Positions 33,581-43,942 of a stretch of DNA of 64,000 bases are shown in pieces. The notes below the pieces were generated by a model, which saw only the letters and a program-made list of their open reading frames with translations, was not told the origin of the DNA and did no database searches. The translations under genes were made by a program, and so were the position numbers. The stretch spans positions 1 to 64,000 of the forward strand of contig JAJQBI010000058.1 of the NCBI GenBank assembly GCA_021203365.1. Direction: 5' to 3'. Numbering within the stretch: position 1 is the stretch's first letter; each line of letters starts with the position of its first letter. The DNA is from Clostridiales bacterium. GTDB lineage: Bacteria > Bacillota > Clostridia > Lachnospirales > Lachnospiraceae.

Positions 33581-35980
33581 ATGTATGAGCGTGTAGAACG
33601 CATAAAAAAAAGAGTGGTAGTGGATACATATCCTATTTGTATTGAAAAGTATCGGGTTACTCTGGATGTATTGGAGCAGACCAAGAATGATCCGGTAATC
33701 ATCCAGCGCGCGAAAATCCTGAACGCTACAGTAGAACGCATGCCGATCGCAATAGCAGATGATGAATTGCTGGTAGGCATAGGTGCGTCAAAGCCTATGG
33801 GTCTGGAAATTGACCCTCACTATGGCATATGGACCCAGGATGAAATTGATTCGCTTATAGAAGATGGCTATCAGATGGATCCCCAGGATGTGAAAGATCT
33901 GCAGGAATTAAACAAAAAACATGATCCGGCTACTATGATTGGCTTAATGGGAGACATTTTTTATGAGCCGGAAAATCAGCGTATTCTTTCTCTGCTGAAA
34001 GCCGGACTTATCCTGCCTCCCTGGAAAGAACAGGCACAGGGAAAGGGCGTGGGTGGCGGTTATTGTCAGTCCGGTCTTGGGTTAGGCCCGTCTTTGGTTT
34101 TGCTGGCAGTGAATTATGATAAGATTTTAAATCTCGGTACGAATGAGCTGATCCGCCAGTGCCAGGAAGAGATGAAAAAACTTCGTTTCTATATTAAGGG
34201 TGATATTGAGAAATATCGTTACTATAAGGCGGTAATCCTTTCGCTGGAAGCAATGAACAAGCTGGCGGCAAGGTATTCGGCTCTGGCAGCTCAGATGGCG
34301 GAGAAGGAGACAGACCTCAACCGGAAAAAAGAGCTGGAGACGATTGCTTCCAATTGTGCCAGAGTGCCGGCTGAGAAACCCAGGACCTTCTGGGAAGCGA
34401 TGCAGTGTTTCTGGTTCCAGTTCCTGATGTTAAGTCCGTCTACGACCCTGCCCGGTTGTCGGTTCGATCAGTACATGTATCCGTTCTATCAGGATGATGT
34501 GGAAAACGGCCGGATCACCCCTGAATTTGCTACAGAGTTATTGTGCTGCTTAAGGCTCAAGGATATGGAGCTGAACCGAACCTCCGGGAAAAACAACCGG
34601 AAGAAAAATGCGGGTATGGCGAAATGGCATAATTTCACGATCGGAGGTCAGAAAGCGGACGGAACTGATGCTACGAATGATTTGACTTACCTGATGCTGG
34701 ATGCTGCGCTGATCACAAAAACTCCGCACCATACCCTGACTGTGAGAGTCCATGAAGGAACACCGAAGAAACTGATGCTCAAGGCGTTGGAGGTCGTTCG
34801 CTCCGGCTTGGGAATGCCGGCTTTTGTTTCAGATGAAAGTTATATTAAATGCTTCACAAGCCGGGGCGTTCCCCTTGAGGATGCGAGAGAGTATGTAATG
34901 ACTGGATGTCTGGATGCCAATATTCCCGGAAAGTCCAGAACAGGCCCGGTTCCTATGGTGACCATTCCATTGATTTTTGATATTTTCCGTCATAATGGTG
35001 TAAACCAGGCAAATGGAGAATTGTGCGGTCTGCAGACTGGCGATTTTACCAGGTATGAAACCTTTGAGGAGCTATATTCCGCTTTTGAGGATGAGCTTCG
35101 CTATTGCATGAACATAGTGGGTGAAAAGAATAACGTAGAGCTGAAGATTACTCAGGAATTGCTTGTAGATCCGCTTCGGAGTGCATTGATGTATGAAGGA
35201 ATTGAATCCGGGGAGGATACGTTCCGGAGAACGATGCCCTTTGAAAACGGGGCGGTAATCAATCCCATCGGTATGGTAAATGTAGGAGATTCTCTGGCTG
35301 CAGTGAAAAAGTTATGCTTTGACGACAGGAAATACTCTCTTGCGCAGCTGCAGGAAGCGCTGGACGCGGACTGGAAAGGCTATGAGTCGATGCGTGAAGA
35401 TTTCCTGAAAGCTCCGAAATATGGCAATGACGATGATTATGTAGACGAAATTGTGGCTCGCTGCTATAAGTCATTCTGTGATATTTGCGGAGAAATTCCT
35501 ACAATTTTAGGGGGTGTACATATTCCGACTGGTATTTCCATCACCTCTCACCAGCCTGGAGGTCAGCTGACCGGTGCGACTCCGGATGGCCGGAAGGCGG
35601 GAGAAATTCTGGCTGATGGCACTATGTCTCCCATGCATGGTATGGATAAGGAAGGTCCTACAGCAGTGCTAAAGAGCGCTATGAAAATCGATCAGGATCC
35701 CTTCCAGGCTACTTTGCTGAACATGCGGTTTGCTCCGTCTTCTTTAAAGACAGAGTCGGATCTGGAAAAACTGGCCGATATGATAACTACATATCTGACA
35801 AACGGCGGTAAACACATCCAGTTTAATGTGGTGGACAACAGTACGCTGCTTGCGGCTCAGGAGGAGCCTCAGAAATACCGCGATCTGGTCGTGCGGGTAG
35901 CCGGATACAGCTGTTATTTTGTACAGCTGACACGGGCGATGCAAAACGAGGTGATTGAGCGTACCCAACAGTCATTGTGA
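33581..35980 (+). CDS. Glycyl radical enzyme, paralogue A
   Basis: The protein has 799 residues. ATG 33581 is chosen by alignment with the two paralogues (MYERVERIKKRVVVDTYPIC); the ribosome binding site is weak, and an in-frame GTG lies four codons upstream. The PFL-like barrel contains the thiyl-radical loop VMTGCLDANIPGKSR with Cys443 and Asp445. The C-terminal glycyl radical domain has LVVRVAGYSCYF with Gly775. The catalytic-loop signature is Cys-x-Asp, not Cys-x-Glu as in glycerol, choline, isethionate and hydroxyproline GREs, and not Cys-Cys as in pyruvate formate-lyase. Length and glycine-rich N-terminal segment (GKGVGGGYCQSGLGLGPSL) fit the dehydratase/lyase/decarboxylase branch. It must be activated by the radical SAM enzyme at 41112. 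Substrate unknown. Confidence 0.92.
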   Translation: MYERVERIKKRVVVDTYPICIEKYRVTLDVLEQTKNDPVIIQRAKILNATVERMPIAIADDELLVGIGASKPMGLEIDPHYGIWTQDEIDSLIEDGYQMDPQDVKDLQELNKKHDPATMIGLMGDIFYEPENQRILSLLKAGLILPPWKEQAQGKGVGGGYCQSGLGLGPSLVLLAVNYDKILNLGTNELIRQCQEEMKKLRFYIKGDIEKYRYYKAVILSLEAMNKLAARYSALAAQMAEKETDLNRKKELETIASNCARVPAEKPRTFWEAMQCFWFQFLMLSPSTTLPGCRFDQYMYPFYQDDVENGRITPEFATELLCCLRLKDMELNRTSGKNNRKKNAGMAKWHNFTIGGQKADGTDATNDLTYLMLDAALITKTPHHTLTVRVHEGTPKKLMLKALEVVRSGLGMPAFVSDESYIKCFTSRGVPLEDAREYVMTGCLDANIPGKSRTGPVPMVTIPLIFDIFRHNGVNQANGELCGLQTGDFTRYETFEELYSAFEDELRYCMNIVGEKNNVELKITQELLVDPLRSALMYEGIESGEDTFRRTMPFENGAVINPIGMVNVGDSLAAVKKLCFDDRKYSLAQLQEALDADWKGYESMREDFLKAPKYGNDDDYVDEIVARCYKSFCDICGEIPTILGGVHIPTGISITSHQPGGQLTGATPDGRKAGEILADGTMSPMHGMDKEGPTAVLKSAMKIDQDPFQATLLNMRFAPSSLKTESDLEKLADMITTYLTNGGKHIQFNVVDNSTLLAAQEEPQKYRDLVVRVAGYSCYFVQLTRAMQNEVIERTQQSL

Positions 35981-36026
35981 TTTTTAAACGGATGATGAAA
36001 TGGAAAGGTAAAGGAGGAGATTAAAC

Positions 36027-38420
36027 ATGCCTACAGAACGGATCAAAAGAATGCAGGCTGCGCTGAAAGTGGATAAATTCCCTTTTTGTGCGGAAAAAGC
36101 GAAATATGTGATTGAATCCTGGAAACAGAATGAAGGATTGCCTTCCATTCTGCGCAGGGCAAAAGCAACCGCGAATTATTTAGACAAAAGAACCATTTAT
36201 GTGGATGATGATGAACTGATCGTAGGAAACTGCGCTTCACGTCCCATGGGTCTGGAAGCGTCCTGCTGGGGACCATTTTGGGATGATGAGGACCTGGATA
36301 CGATCCTGGAAGGAAATTATACTATTTCTGATGAGGACAGGAAGACACTCCGTGACCTGGATTCCTTCTGGGATGGGCAAAGCCGTCAGATGTATGAGTG
36401 GCAGGGAAGGTTTTATGATGACGAGCGTTTGTGGCCGTTCATCCGTTCCGGAATCCTTTGCCCGCCCTGGACAAGTAAAGTTAAGGGAAGAGGTTCAGGC
36501 GGCGCCGGCTTTGGATGGGGCCTTGGCATTGGTTTAAGTTTCTTTGTACCAGATTATGGAAAAGTAATTACAGAAGGGGTAGCGGCCCGTGTGGAGGAAG
36601 CGGAAGAGGAACTTCGCAACCTGCGGTATGTGGACAGCGACTCCTTTGATAAGGCGGATTATCTTCGGGCCTGTATTATCGCTCTGACCGCCATGCAGCG
36701 TATGTATCACCGCTACGGAGATGTGTGTACCGCGAAAGCAGAAGAAACTGCCGATCCGGTGCGCAAAGCGGAACTGGAACGGATGGCGGATACCTGCCAT
36801 AACCTGGCCGAGCACGGGGCGAGAGACTTTCGGGATGCGATTCAGGCGTTCTGGTTCTACTGGATGATGATTACCCATGGTACAGTGCCGGGAGGACGTT
36901 TTGACCAGTATATGTATCCATTCTATAAACAGGATATTGAAAACGGCACACTGACGGAGGATGAGGCTCTGGAGCTGATCGAATGCCTGCGTATCAAGAT
37001 CATGCAATTCAATTTCGTGTCTGGAAATGCAAAACAGAGAGACAAATGGGCTGGTATGGCAAGGTGGCATAACTTTGTTATAGGCGGCGTGGACAAGGAT
37101 GGAAACGATGCAACCAATGAATTAAGTTATCTGGTGTTGAAAGCAGCTTATGAAGTTCGCACTCCTCAGTTTACCATTACGATCCGTGTGAATGAAAACA
37201 CGCCTGCCAGGCTGATGCTGGAAGGAATGAAACTGGTGCAGACTGGTCTGGGTATGCCCGCTTTTGTATCTGATAAAAGTTATATCAATGGGCTGGTTGA
37301 CCAGGGAGTTCCTCTGGAGGAAGCCAGAGATTATGCGTTAGCCGGCTGCCTTGATCTGAATCTCCCCGGAAAATCCAGGATCAACGCTCTGGGTATGTTT
37401 ATTGTACCGAAGGTGCTGGATATTATGATGCATAACGGTGTGATGAGAGAAACAGGGGAGCAGCTGGGGCCGAAAACCGGAGAGATGGAAGATTTCACTT
37501 CTTATGAAGATTTTGTGAAAGCCTTTAAGGAACAGTTGTACTACTTTATGGGAATGTACAACGAAGAGCACAACATTCTGTGCCGCGTTACCAGGGAAAT
37601 TAACTGTGATGTGGTTCATTCGGCCTTTGCCTATGATGGAATTAAATGTGGAAAAGATATTTCCAACCGGAAAATGCCCTACGAGAACGCATCCCTGTTA
37701 AATCCGGTAGGCATGATCAGCGTAGTGAATTCGCTGGCGGCAGTAAAGGACCTTGTGTTTGATAAAAAGCTCTGTACCATGAAAGAATTATCTGCCGCGA
37801 TGGAAGCGAACTGGGAAGGATATGAGGAAATCCATAAGCTTTGTCAGGATGCTCCCAAGTTTGGAAATGGTGTGGATATGGTAGATGAGATTGCAGCGGA
37901 TTTGTTTAAATTCTGGTCAGACAGCTGCAAAACCTTTACTACGATCTATGGTGAACCGCCCCGTCCTACCGGAATTTCCATTACGGCTCATGCTCCCGGA
38001 GGTGCTTATACCTGTGCGACTCCCGATGGAAGATGCTTTGGTGATACCCTGCCTGACGGTGTGGTTTCCCCGGCACAGGGAACAGATACGAATGGCCCGA
38101 CGGCATCCCTTTCCAGCGCTATGAAGATCAACCAGGATCCGTTCAACGCGATGCTGTTGAATATGAAGATACATCCTTCATCACTGAAAAGTGACGAAGA
38201 TCTGATGAAGCTGGGCGATCTGGTAAGAACCTATCTGTTAAATGGAGGAAAGCATATCCAGTTTAATGTGGTAGACAACGATACTCTGCGCAAGGCTCAG
38301 AAAGAGCCTGAAAACTACAGCGATCTGGTGGTTCGTGTGGCAGGCTACAGTACTTATTTCACTCTGCTTACAACTGCGGTTCAGAACGAGCTGATCGCCA
38401 GAACCGAGAACAGATTGTAG
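36027..38420 (+). CDS. Glycyl radical enzyme, paralogue B
   Basis: 797 residues from ATG 36027, which follows AAAGGAGGAG and lies 46 nt after paralogue A; the two are certainly co-transcribed. The active-site loop is ALAGCLDLNLPGKSR (Cys441, Asp443) and the glycyl loop is LVVRVAGYSTYF (Gly773). It is homologous along the full length to paralogues A and C. In all three the surrounding GLGMPAF[VL]SD.SYI segment is conserved, so they form one subfamily. Two adjacent GREs may act on two successive intermediates, on two related substrates, or as a heteromer; the sequence does not decide. Confidence 0.92.
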   Translation: MPTERIKRMQAALKVDKFPFCAEKAKYVIESWKQNEGLPSILRRAKATANYLDKRTIYVDDDELIVGNCASRPMGLEASCWGPFWDDEDLDTILEGNYTISDEDRKTLRDLDSFWDGQSRQMYEWQGRFYDDERLWPFIRSGILCPPWTSKVKGRGSGGAGFGWGLGIGLSFFVPDYGKVITEGVAARVEEAEEELRNLRYVDSDSFDKADYLRACIIALTAMQRMYHRYGDVCTAKAEETADPVRKAELERMADTCHNLAEHGARDFRDAIQAFWFYWMMITHGTVPGGRFDQYMYPFYKQDIENGTLTEDEALELIECLRIKIMQFNFVSGNAKQRDKWAGMARWHNFVIGGVDKDGNDATNELSYLVLKAAYEVRTPQFTITIRVNENTPARLMLEGMKLVQTGLGMPAFVSDKSYINGLVDQGVPLEEARDYALAGCLDLNLPGKSRINALGMFIVPKVLDIMMHNGVMRETGEQLGPKTGEMEDFTSYEDFVKAFKEQLYYFMGMYNEEHNILCRVTREINCDVVHSAFAYDGIKCGKDISNRKMPYENASLLNPVGMISVVNSLAAVKDLVFDKKLCTMKELSAAMEANWEGYEEIHKLCQDAPKFGNGVDMVDEIAADLFKFWSDSCKTFTTIYGEPPRPTGISITAHAPGGAYTCATPDGRCFGDTLPDGVVSPAQGTDTNGPTASLSSAMKINQDPFNAMLLNMKIHPSSLKSDEDLMKLGDLVRTYLLNGGKHIQFNVVDNDTLRKAQKEPENYSDLVVRVAGYSTYFTLLTTAVQNELIARTENRL

Positions 38421-38500
38421 AAAATCTGTACTTGAAAGGGAACGGCTCATCTGGGCGAATCGTTATAAAATCATATCTATCAGGAAAAAGGAGTAAAGAA

Positions 38501-39805
38501 ATGACAATTGTAGTATTATTTTTTGCTGGTTTTATTCTCGCTGTTGTGTTGGGGCAGCGTCTGAAAATCAATGCGGGTATTGTGGCTGTTGCGATCGGTT
38601 TTGTTCTGACCTGGATTTTTGGAGGGGAAGACGCTGCTACATCGACGACATTTATCAAATCGTTTCCTGTAACACTGTTCTGGAATTATTCTATGCCGGT
38701 TATCTTTTATGCTTTTGCAAATGCGAACGGCACGTTAAATACGATGGGTAAGAAGATTTCCTATCAATTCAGGAATGCCCGCTGGGCTCTGCCGATTGCC
38801 ATGACTGTTGTTGCAGCCGTTGTGGCGGCTGCAGGTGCCGGTACGATGAATACCTTTATCGTAGCTCCTCTGGCATGGGGATTATGTCTGGCAGCAGGCG
38901 TAACGCCTCTGATCATTCCCGTTGCTTTGTGGTGCGGTTCCTTTATCGGTGCATTCCTTCCCTGGACTTCAAATGGCGCTCTGCTGTCAGGTATGTATTC
39001 AGAGTATCTGACCGGTGTAGACCCCATGGCAATGTCCGTCAGAGTTTGTGTTTACTATGCACTGTTTGCAATTATTTTCCTGGCAATCATGTATTTTGTA
39101 ACGAAAGCCTGGAAACTGGATGATTCCGGACAGGAAGACTTTATGAGCAAGCCGGAGCCTTTTACCAGGGAGCAGACAGCTACGCTTATCACCATCGTAG
39201 TTTGCATCGGTGTTCTGTTGCTCCCAAGTATTATCAATCAGTTTGCTCCGAACGCAGTTTGTAAATGGATGAGCAGTAACCTGACTCTTCCTGTTACATC
39301 GGTTGCAGGTATCAGCGTTGTGGCAGTAATAGGAGGCGTCAAACTGAAAGATGTCTTTGAAAAATATGTAAACTGGAATATGATCCTGATGATCACTGGC
39401 ATGGGTATGTACTGTACGCTTGCAAGTTCTCTGGGTGTGGTAGCTACTCTGGGTGATGTTTTGCAGACGCTTCCGTCCTTCTTATTTGCGCCCTGTATCA
39501 GTTTGATCGGCTCTGCTCTGAGTCTGGTTACATCAGCCAGCACAGTTCAGCCGCTGCTGTTCTCCATGATCCCTTCTCTGGCCAGTGCGGCAGGCTGTTC
39601 AATGGAGGCTTTGGTAGTTCCTATGATGCTTGGTGTAGGTGTTACATCGATCAGCCCTGTATCGACAGGAGGAGCGGCATGTCTGATTGGCGCCCCCGGT
39701 GAAACATCTCAGAAACTGTTCTCCAAGATGCTGATCATCGCAGTTATCCTGATGGGGGTAAGTGCACTGATTTCCGCAACGCCCCTGGTACGCATCGGAC
39801 TCTGA
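38501..39805 (+). CDS. MatC-like carboxylate carrier, copy 2
   Basis: 434 residues; ATG 38501 follows AAAAAGGAG. About 11-12 membrane helices, with the N-terminus VVLFFAGFILAVVLGQRLKI then NAGIVAVAIGFVLTW homologous to the carrier at 29973-31274. Hairpin-loop motifs AAAGAGTMNTFIVAPLAWGL, LVTSASTVQPLLFSMIPSL and TSISPVSTGGAACLIGAPGE are conserved. It is third in the transcript GRE A - GRE B - carrier and a terminator-like hairpin follows. Likely the uptake route for the GRE substrate, or a product exchanger. Confidence 0.82.
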   Translation: MTIVVLFFAGFILAVVLGQRLKINAGIVAVAIGFVLTWIFGGEDAATSTTFIKSFPVTLFWNYSMPVIFYAFANANGTLNTMGKKISYQFRNARWALPIAMTVVAAVVAAAGAGTMNTFIVAPLAWGLCLAAGVTPLIIPVALWCGSFIGAFLPWTSNGALLSGMYSEYLTGVDPMAMSVRVCVYYALFAIIFLAIMYFVTKAWKLDDSGQEDFMSKPEPFTREQTATLITIVVCIGVLLLPSIINQFAPNAVCKWMSSNLTLPVTSVAGISVVAVIGGVKLKDVFEKYVNWNMILMITGMGMYCTLASSLGVVATLGDVLQTLPSFLFAPCISLIGSALSLVTSASTVQPLLFSMIPSLASAAGCSMEALVVPMMLGVGVTSISPVSTGGAACLIGAPGETSQKLFSKMLIIAVILMGVSALISATPLVRIGL

Positions 39806-39820
39806 AGTTTTGGAAAAACT

Positions 39821-39853
39821 GCATGGACATGAAAAGAGTCCATGCGGTTTTTT
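39821..39853 (+). terminator. Terminator-like hairpin between the carrier and URO-D genes
   Basis: GCATGGAC (39821-39828) pairs with GTCCATGC (39838-39845) and is followed by GGTTTTTTGATT. It would end the GRE A - GRE B - carrier transcript and allow different expression of the following URO-D/activase genes. Confidence 0.75.
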
Positions 39854-39921
39854 GATTAGGTGAACCGTTTGATAGTGTAAAGTAAAATACGAAAAATCAG
39901 ACAAAAAATAGGAGAAAAAAG

Positions 39922-41028
39922 ATGAATCGTATTCCGTTTAATGAAAATGAAATGACCGTAATAGGAAAATATCCGGCAAGAGGGGAGAACCCCAGTATGT
40001 TGAAGCTGGACACACCGGTAACTCCCAGGGAAAATATGCTGGCGTTGTATCGGAGAGAAAAACCGCTTTGGATTCCAGAGTTCTTTGAGATGAAAGCGTT
40101 TGCCCCTAATGTGCTGCCGGAGAACAAAGTCCGGGGTATGGTGATGGAAACGTTAAAAATGCCGAAGGAGGAATTTGGCGGTCCGGATATGTTTGGTGTA
40201 GACTGGATCTTTATGCCGGAAGCAGGCGGTTCTATGGTGCGTCCCGGTACACCGAAGGTGCCGGACCTGTCCCGCTGGGAGGAATATGTTACATTACCGG
40301 ATCCTGACAGCTGGGATTGGGTGGGAAGCCGGGAGTCCAACCAGGAACTGATTGAAAAAAATTATGGGCGTGAAGCTATGAGGCTCACGATCTATACCGG
40401 TTTTTTTGAACGCCTGATTTCCTGGATGGATTTTGAGGATGCGGCAGTTGCGATGATTGATGAGGATCAGAAGGAAGACGTACACAGAGTCTTTTCTTAT
40501 CTGGCGGATCTGTATATCAGAATAATCGGTCATGTGAAGGAGAATTTTCCCGTGGATATCCTGCAGCTTCACGATGACTGGGGTTCTCAGATGGCTCCGT
40601 TTTTCTCCCTGGATGTGGTGCGGGAGATGATCGTACCTCATTTGAAGAAGGTAGTGGATTTCTGCCATGAAAAAGGGATGTTTTTTGATCTTCATTCCTG
40701 TGGTATGAATAAGAAACTGGTTCCTGCCATGATTGAAGCGGGAGTAGACAGCTGGCAGCCCCAGATCATTAACGATACCTGGGATATCTGCCGTACATAC
40801 GGAGATCAGATCATTATCAACGTAATTCCGAAAAATACGCCAAAAGGCCTGGTTTCAGAAGAATATGACCGGATGGCGAAAGAATGGGTAGACGATAACT
40901 TTGAGCTTTTCTGCAATCATCCGTTTATCCTGCTGCCTACGCCCATGGATCCTTTTGGAAAAACTTATGTAGATCCTCAGTTTATTGCAGGCGCGTATCG
41001 TTACAGCCGGGAAAAACTGGATCATTAA
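39922..41028 (+). CDS. URO-D/MtaA-superfamily protein 1
   Basis: 368 residues; ATG 39922 after TAGGAG. The TIM-barrel URO-D fold is marked by VDILQLHDDWGSQMAPFFSL, then VREMIVPHLKKVVDFCHEKG and FDLHSCGMNKKLVPAMIEAG. The HxCG motif (H-S-C-G) matches the His and first Cys of the zinc site of methylcobamide:CoM methyltransferases such as MtaA. True HemE arginines at the N-terminus are absent, so porphyrin decarboxylation is unlikely. No corrinoid protein is encoded nearby. Proximity to GREs and homology to the second copy at 46417 suggest a role in handling the GRE substrate or product, for example group transfer at zinc; unproven. Confidence 0.82.
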   Translation: MNRIPFNENEMTVIGKYPARGENPSMLKLDTPVTPRENMLALYRREKPLWIPEFFEMKAFAPNVLPENKVRGMVMETLKMPKEEFGGPDMFGVDWIFMPEAGGSMVRPGTPKVPDLSRWEEYVTLPDPDSWDWVGSRESNQELIEKNYGREAMRLTIYTGFFERLISWMDFEDAAVAMIDEDQKEDVHRVFSYLADLYIRIIGHVKENFPVDILQLHDDWGSQMAPFFSLDVVREMIVPHLKKVVDFCHEKGMFFDLHSCGMNKKLVPAMIEAGVDSWQPQIINDTWDICRTYGDQIIINVIPKNTPKGLVSEEYDRMAKEWVDDNFELFCNHPFILLPTPMDPFGKTYVDPQFIAGAYRYSREKLDH

Positions 41029-41111
41029 AAGCTGCCGATGGAAGATGATAAATTGTTATGACAGACAATGCATTGTCAGAGAAAACTTAACCATTGTAGG
41101 AGCGGAAGAAA

Positions 41112-42071
41112 ATGCCTGAGAAAAAAACAATTGGTGAGCCTGCGGATCGCAGTGTCACCACCACTGTATTTAATATTCAGACCTATTGTATTCATGATGG
41201 CCCTGGGATCCGAGTGACGGTTTTTGTAAAAGGGTGTCCCCTGCGCTGCACCTGGTGCGCAAATCCGGAATCGAACCTGCGCCGTCCCCAGCTGATGTTT
41301 TATAAGGACAAATGTACAGCATGCGGGCGCTGTGTGGAGGTCTGTCCGGAAAAAGCCATATCCATCGCAGAAAAAGATGGAACCTATAAATCGTATACAG
41401 ACCGCCAGCGCTGTGTGGATTGCGGAAAATGTGTGCCGGTGTGTTATCAGGAAGCCAGGGAGCTGGCAGGAACCACAACCTCTGTGGATGAGGTGATTAA
41501 GCGGGTGCTGAAGGACCGGCTGTTTTTGGAGACTTCCGGCGGCGGCATGACGATAAGCGGGGGTGAATGCCTGTATTGTCCTGATTTTACAGAAAACCTG
41601 TTAAAAGCAGCTCATGAGGAAGGCCTTCACACTGCAGTGGAAACCTGTAATTTTGCTTCTGTGCAGGTGATAGACCGTATTTATCCTCACGTAGATCTGG
41701 CTCTGTGCGATATCAAGCACATGGATCCCGTAAAGCATAAAGAGTATACCGGGGTTTCAAATGGACAGATTTTAAGCAATATTAAGCATATTTACCATGA
41801 TCTTCATGTACCTGTGTGGATTCGTGTGCCGGTTATCCCTGATCACAACGATGATGAAGAGAATATCTCCGCTACGGCTGCGTTTGTCAGGGATCAGCTG
41901 GGGACGGATGTGCGGGTGTGTCTGTTGCCTTATCATCGGCTGGGAGAGTCAAAAAATGAAAGTCTGGGTAAAGAAATGGACTGGAGTATGGAATTACCCT
42001 CTGATGAGCATATGGAGAATCTGAAAACGCTGGTGGAAGGTTTTGGGCTGACAGTCCAGATCGGAGGGTGA
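41112..42071 (+). CDS. Glycyl radical enzyme activating enzyme (radical SAM)
   Basis: 319 residues; ATG 41112 follows GTAGGAGCGG. Radical SAM cluster site CPLRCTWC (C-x3-C-x2-C, about 42-49) preceded by SIHDGPGIR-type IQTYCIHDGPGIRVTVFVKG. Two ferredoxin-like [4Fe-4S] sites follow: CTACGRCVEVC and CVDCGKCVPVC, the insert typical of activases for the dehydratase/lyase GRE branch and absent from PFL activase. The SAM-binding segment MTISGGECL and later IRVPVIPDHND are present. As the only activase in the window it presumably installs the glycyl radical in all three GREs. Confidence 0.93.
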   Translation: MPEKKTIGEPADRSVTTTVFNIQTYCIHDGPGIRVTVFVKGCPLRCTWCANPESNLRRPQLMFYKDKCTACGRCVEVCPEKAISIAEKDGTYKSYTDRQRCVDCGKCVPVCYQEARELAGTTTSVDEVIKRVLKDRLFLETSGGGMTISGGECLYCPDFTENLLKAAHEEGLHTAVETCNFASVQVIDRIYPHVDLALCDIKHMDPVKHKEYTGVSNGQILSNIKHIYHDLHVPVWIRVPVIPDHNDDEENISATAAFVRDQLGTDVRVCLLPYHRLGESKNESLGKEMDWSMELPSDEHMENLKTLVEGFGLTVQIGG

Positions 42072-42179
42072 CATATTTGCACATTCATTTGGATATCTGG
42101 CAATACGGTTAAAGAAACTTGCTGGTGGGGGCTGCCTTGGAAACAGGTTTTGACAAGGTGAAAGAAGGTATATGGCGTT

Positions 42180-43763
42180 ATGTCTATATTTCAATTGTTG
42201 GAAAGTAAGCTTAACGAGAATGGCAGAGTCTTCTACAAGCGCTGTGCAGAAAGAAAAATCCGGATTAAATCCGTGGAGCTTTTAACGGGATATACAAAGC
42301 CTAAGGAGAATGTTATTTATATTAGCAATGAAAAAACGGCAGCGACGACGATCCAAAGGCAGAGGGGAAATTTTTCAGGGAATTCGGGGATTTTTCTTGT
42401 ATCGGCCAGTCCGTCTGAAAATAAGGTTTTGCAGGATCAGGCAGAAAAAAATGATCTGTCGATGCTTTTGTCGGATAAGTCTGAAATTGAGCTGAGCCTG
42501 TGTGCTGCGCAGGCTTTGAGTTACTACCTGGATGCGGAAGACTTTTTTAATACGCTGCATTCCTCCCGGGATCTGCCGGGGATATTAAAGAAGCTGGCAG
42601 ACTACCTGGGAGAGGAGATTATGCTGACGAACAGCTTTGGGAAATCTGTTTTTCAAACGCCTCATATGAGCGGTACATTAAAAAAAGAAATGTTAGCACA
42701 GTATTATGATATTATTTCCCGCCTGGAGAATCATAATCTGGATCAGCTGCTTCAGGAGCCGCCGGATTTCATCTATGTTAAGCTTCATCAGAAAGAAAAT
42801 ATTTATGGTGTGTTGTTTATTTCTTTAAAAAATGGAGTCCCCCATGATTATGAATGGATTCTGGAAAAACTGGAACCTTATCTGAACCGCATGCTTGCAT
42901 CAAATATCCGGGCATATCCGAATGTGCCCCCTAAATTTTCCCTGCTTTGGAGGGATATTATGGAAGGCAAATACAGCTCCTCAGAGGAAATAAAAAAGAG
43001 GTTTACCCATTCCGGCTATGCAATCAGTACTTTTTTCAGACTTATGCTTATTCAGCTGAACCAGCCGGTGGAGCAGATAGAATATATTTTCCTGCAGATC
43101 TATCCGGTTTTAAAACAGTTATTCCCAAATAGCCAGTTGACGATTTATATGGGTGTTATTGTGGTTTTGAACTGGGAAGAGCACAGGAATTATTCTCCGG
43201 AACTCAGTAAAGAGGATGAATGGAGACTGGAGGAGCTGATGCGGGAATATGACGGATGGATCTGCATCGGCTGGGGATCAAGGAATATGCTTTGGCTGCC
43301 GCCATTATATCGGTATCTCCATAAAATCCTGAACATGCGGAATCAGATTCTTGAAACCAGCGACAAAGTCAGGATTATTCCATATAGTCATTACTGTCCG
43401 TTTCTGCTGGTGGATATGTGTGCCCAGAACCTGCGGAATACAGCGGATATCCGGGATATTATGCTGCTGTGCCATCCGGCAGTCATTAACCTGTTCCGGT
43501 ATGATCAGGCGCATAACACAAATCTGGAGGAGGTTTTGTTTTATTATATTATTAACCATCACAGCCTGGAGCAGACAGCACAAAGTCTGTATATGCACAG
43601 AAATACGGTAGCAAATAAAATCCGGAAAATCCGGGATATGATCCCAACGGACCTGAATGCTCCTGATATTCAGACGCACCTGTTAATCTCCCACTATATT
43701 CTGAAGTACGGCATTAACATTATTGATCCGAATTTTGTGAGTGAGCAGGAGGACAGACAGTAA
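42180..43763 (+). CDS. PucR-type transcriptional regulator 2
   Basis: 527 residues from ATG 42180 (MSIFQLLESKLNENGRVFYK). The C-terminal PucR helix-turn-helix (about 455-500) reads LEEVLFYYIINHHSLEQTAQ then SLYMHRNTVANKIRKIRDM. The rest is only distantly like PucR1; the N-terminal region (about 1-100) resembles a PucR-like or GAF-like sensor. It lies between the activase and the third GRE gene in the same direction, with 108 and 179 bp gaps. A second regulator within one island suggests that GRE C and URO-D 2 form a separately controlled branch. Confidence 0.83.
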   Translation: MSIFQLLESKLNENGRVFYKRCAERKIRIKSVELLTGYTKPKENVIYISNEKTAATTIQRQRGNFSGNSGIFLVSASPSENKVLQDQAEKNDLSMLLSDKSEIELSLCAAQALSYYLDAEDFFNTLHSSRDLPGILKKLADYLGEEIMLTNSFGKSVFQTPHMSGTLKKEMLAQYYDIISRLENHNLDQLLQEPPDFIYVKLHQKENIYGVLFISLKNGVPHDYEWILEKLEPYLNRMLASNIRAYPNVPPKFSLLWRDIMEGKYSSSEEIKKRFTHSGYAISTFFRLMLIQLNQPVEQIEYIFLQIYPVLKQLFPNSQLTIYMGVIVVLNWEEHRNYSPELSKEDEWRLEELMREYDGWICIGWGSRNMLWLPPLYRYLHKILNMRNQILETSDKVRIIPYSHYCPFLLVDMCAQNLRNTADIRDIMLLCHPAVINLFRYDQAHNTNLEEVLFYYIINHHSLEQTAQSLYMHRNTVANKIRKIRDMIPTDLNAPDIQTHLLISHYILKYGINIIDPNFVSEQEDRQ

Positions 43764-43942
43764 CGGAGCATCTGTGCAACAGATATTTTCATGGATACTT
43801 ACCTGTCGGCACATTTTCCCATGTGATTTTTATACTTTTAGTTCAGATATTCCGGTGCAGACTTAATTAATAGCGTTTTATCCTTTTCGAGCTGATAAAA
43901 TAAAAACATGCAGTAGCTTTCGATGAAAGGAGATGTGTTGTT

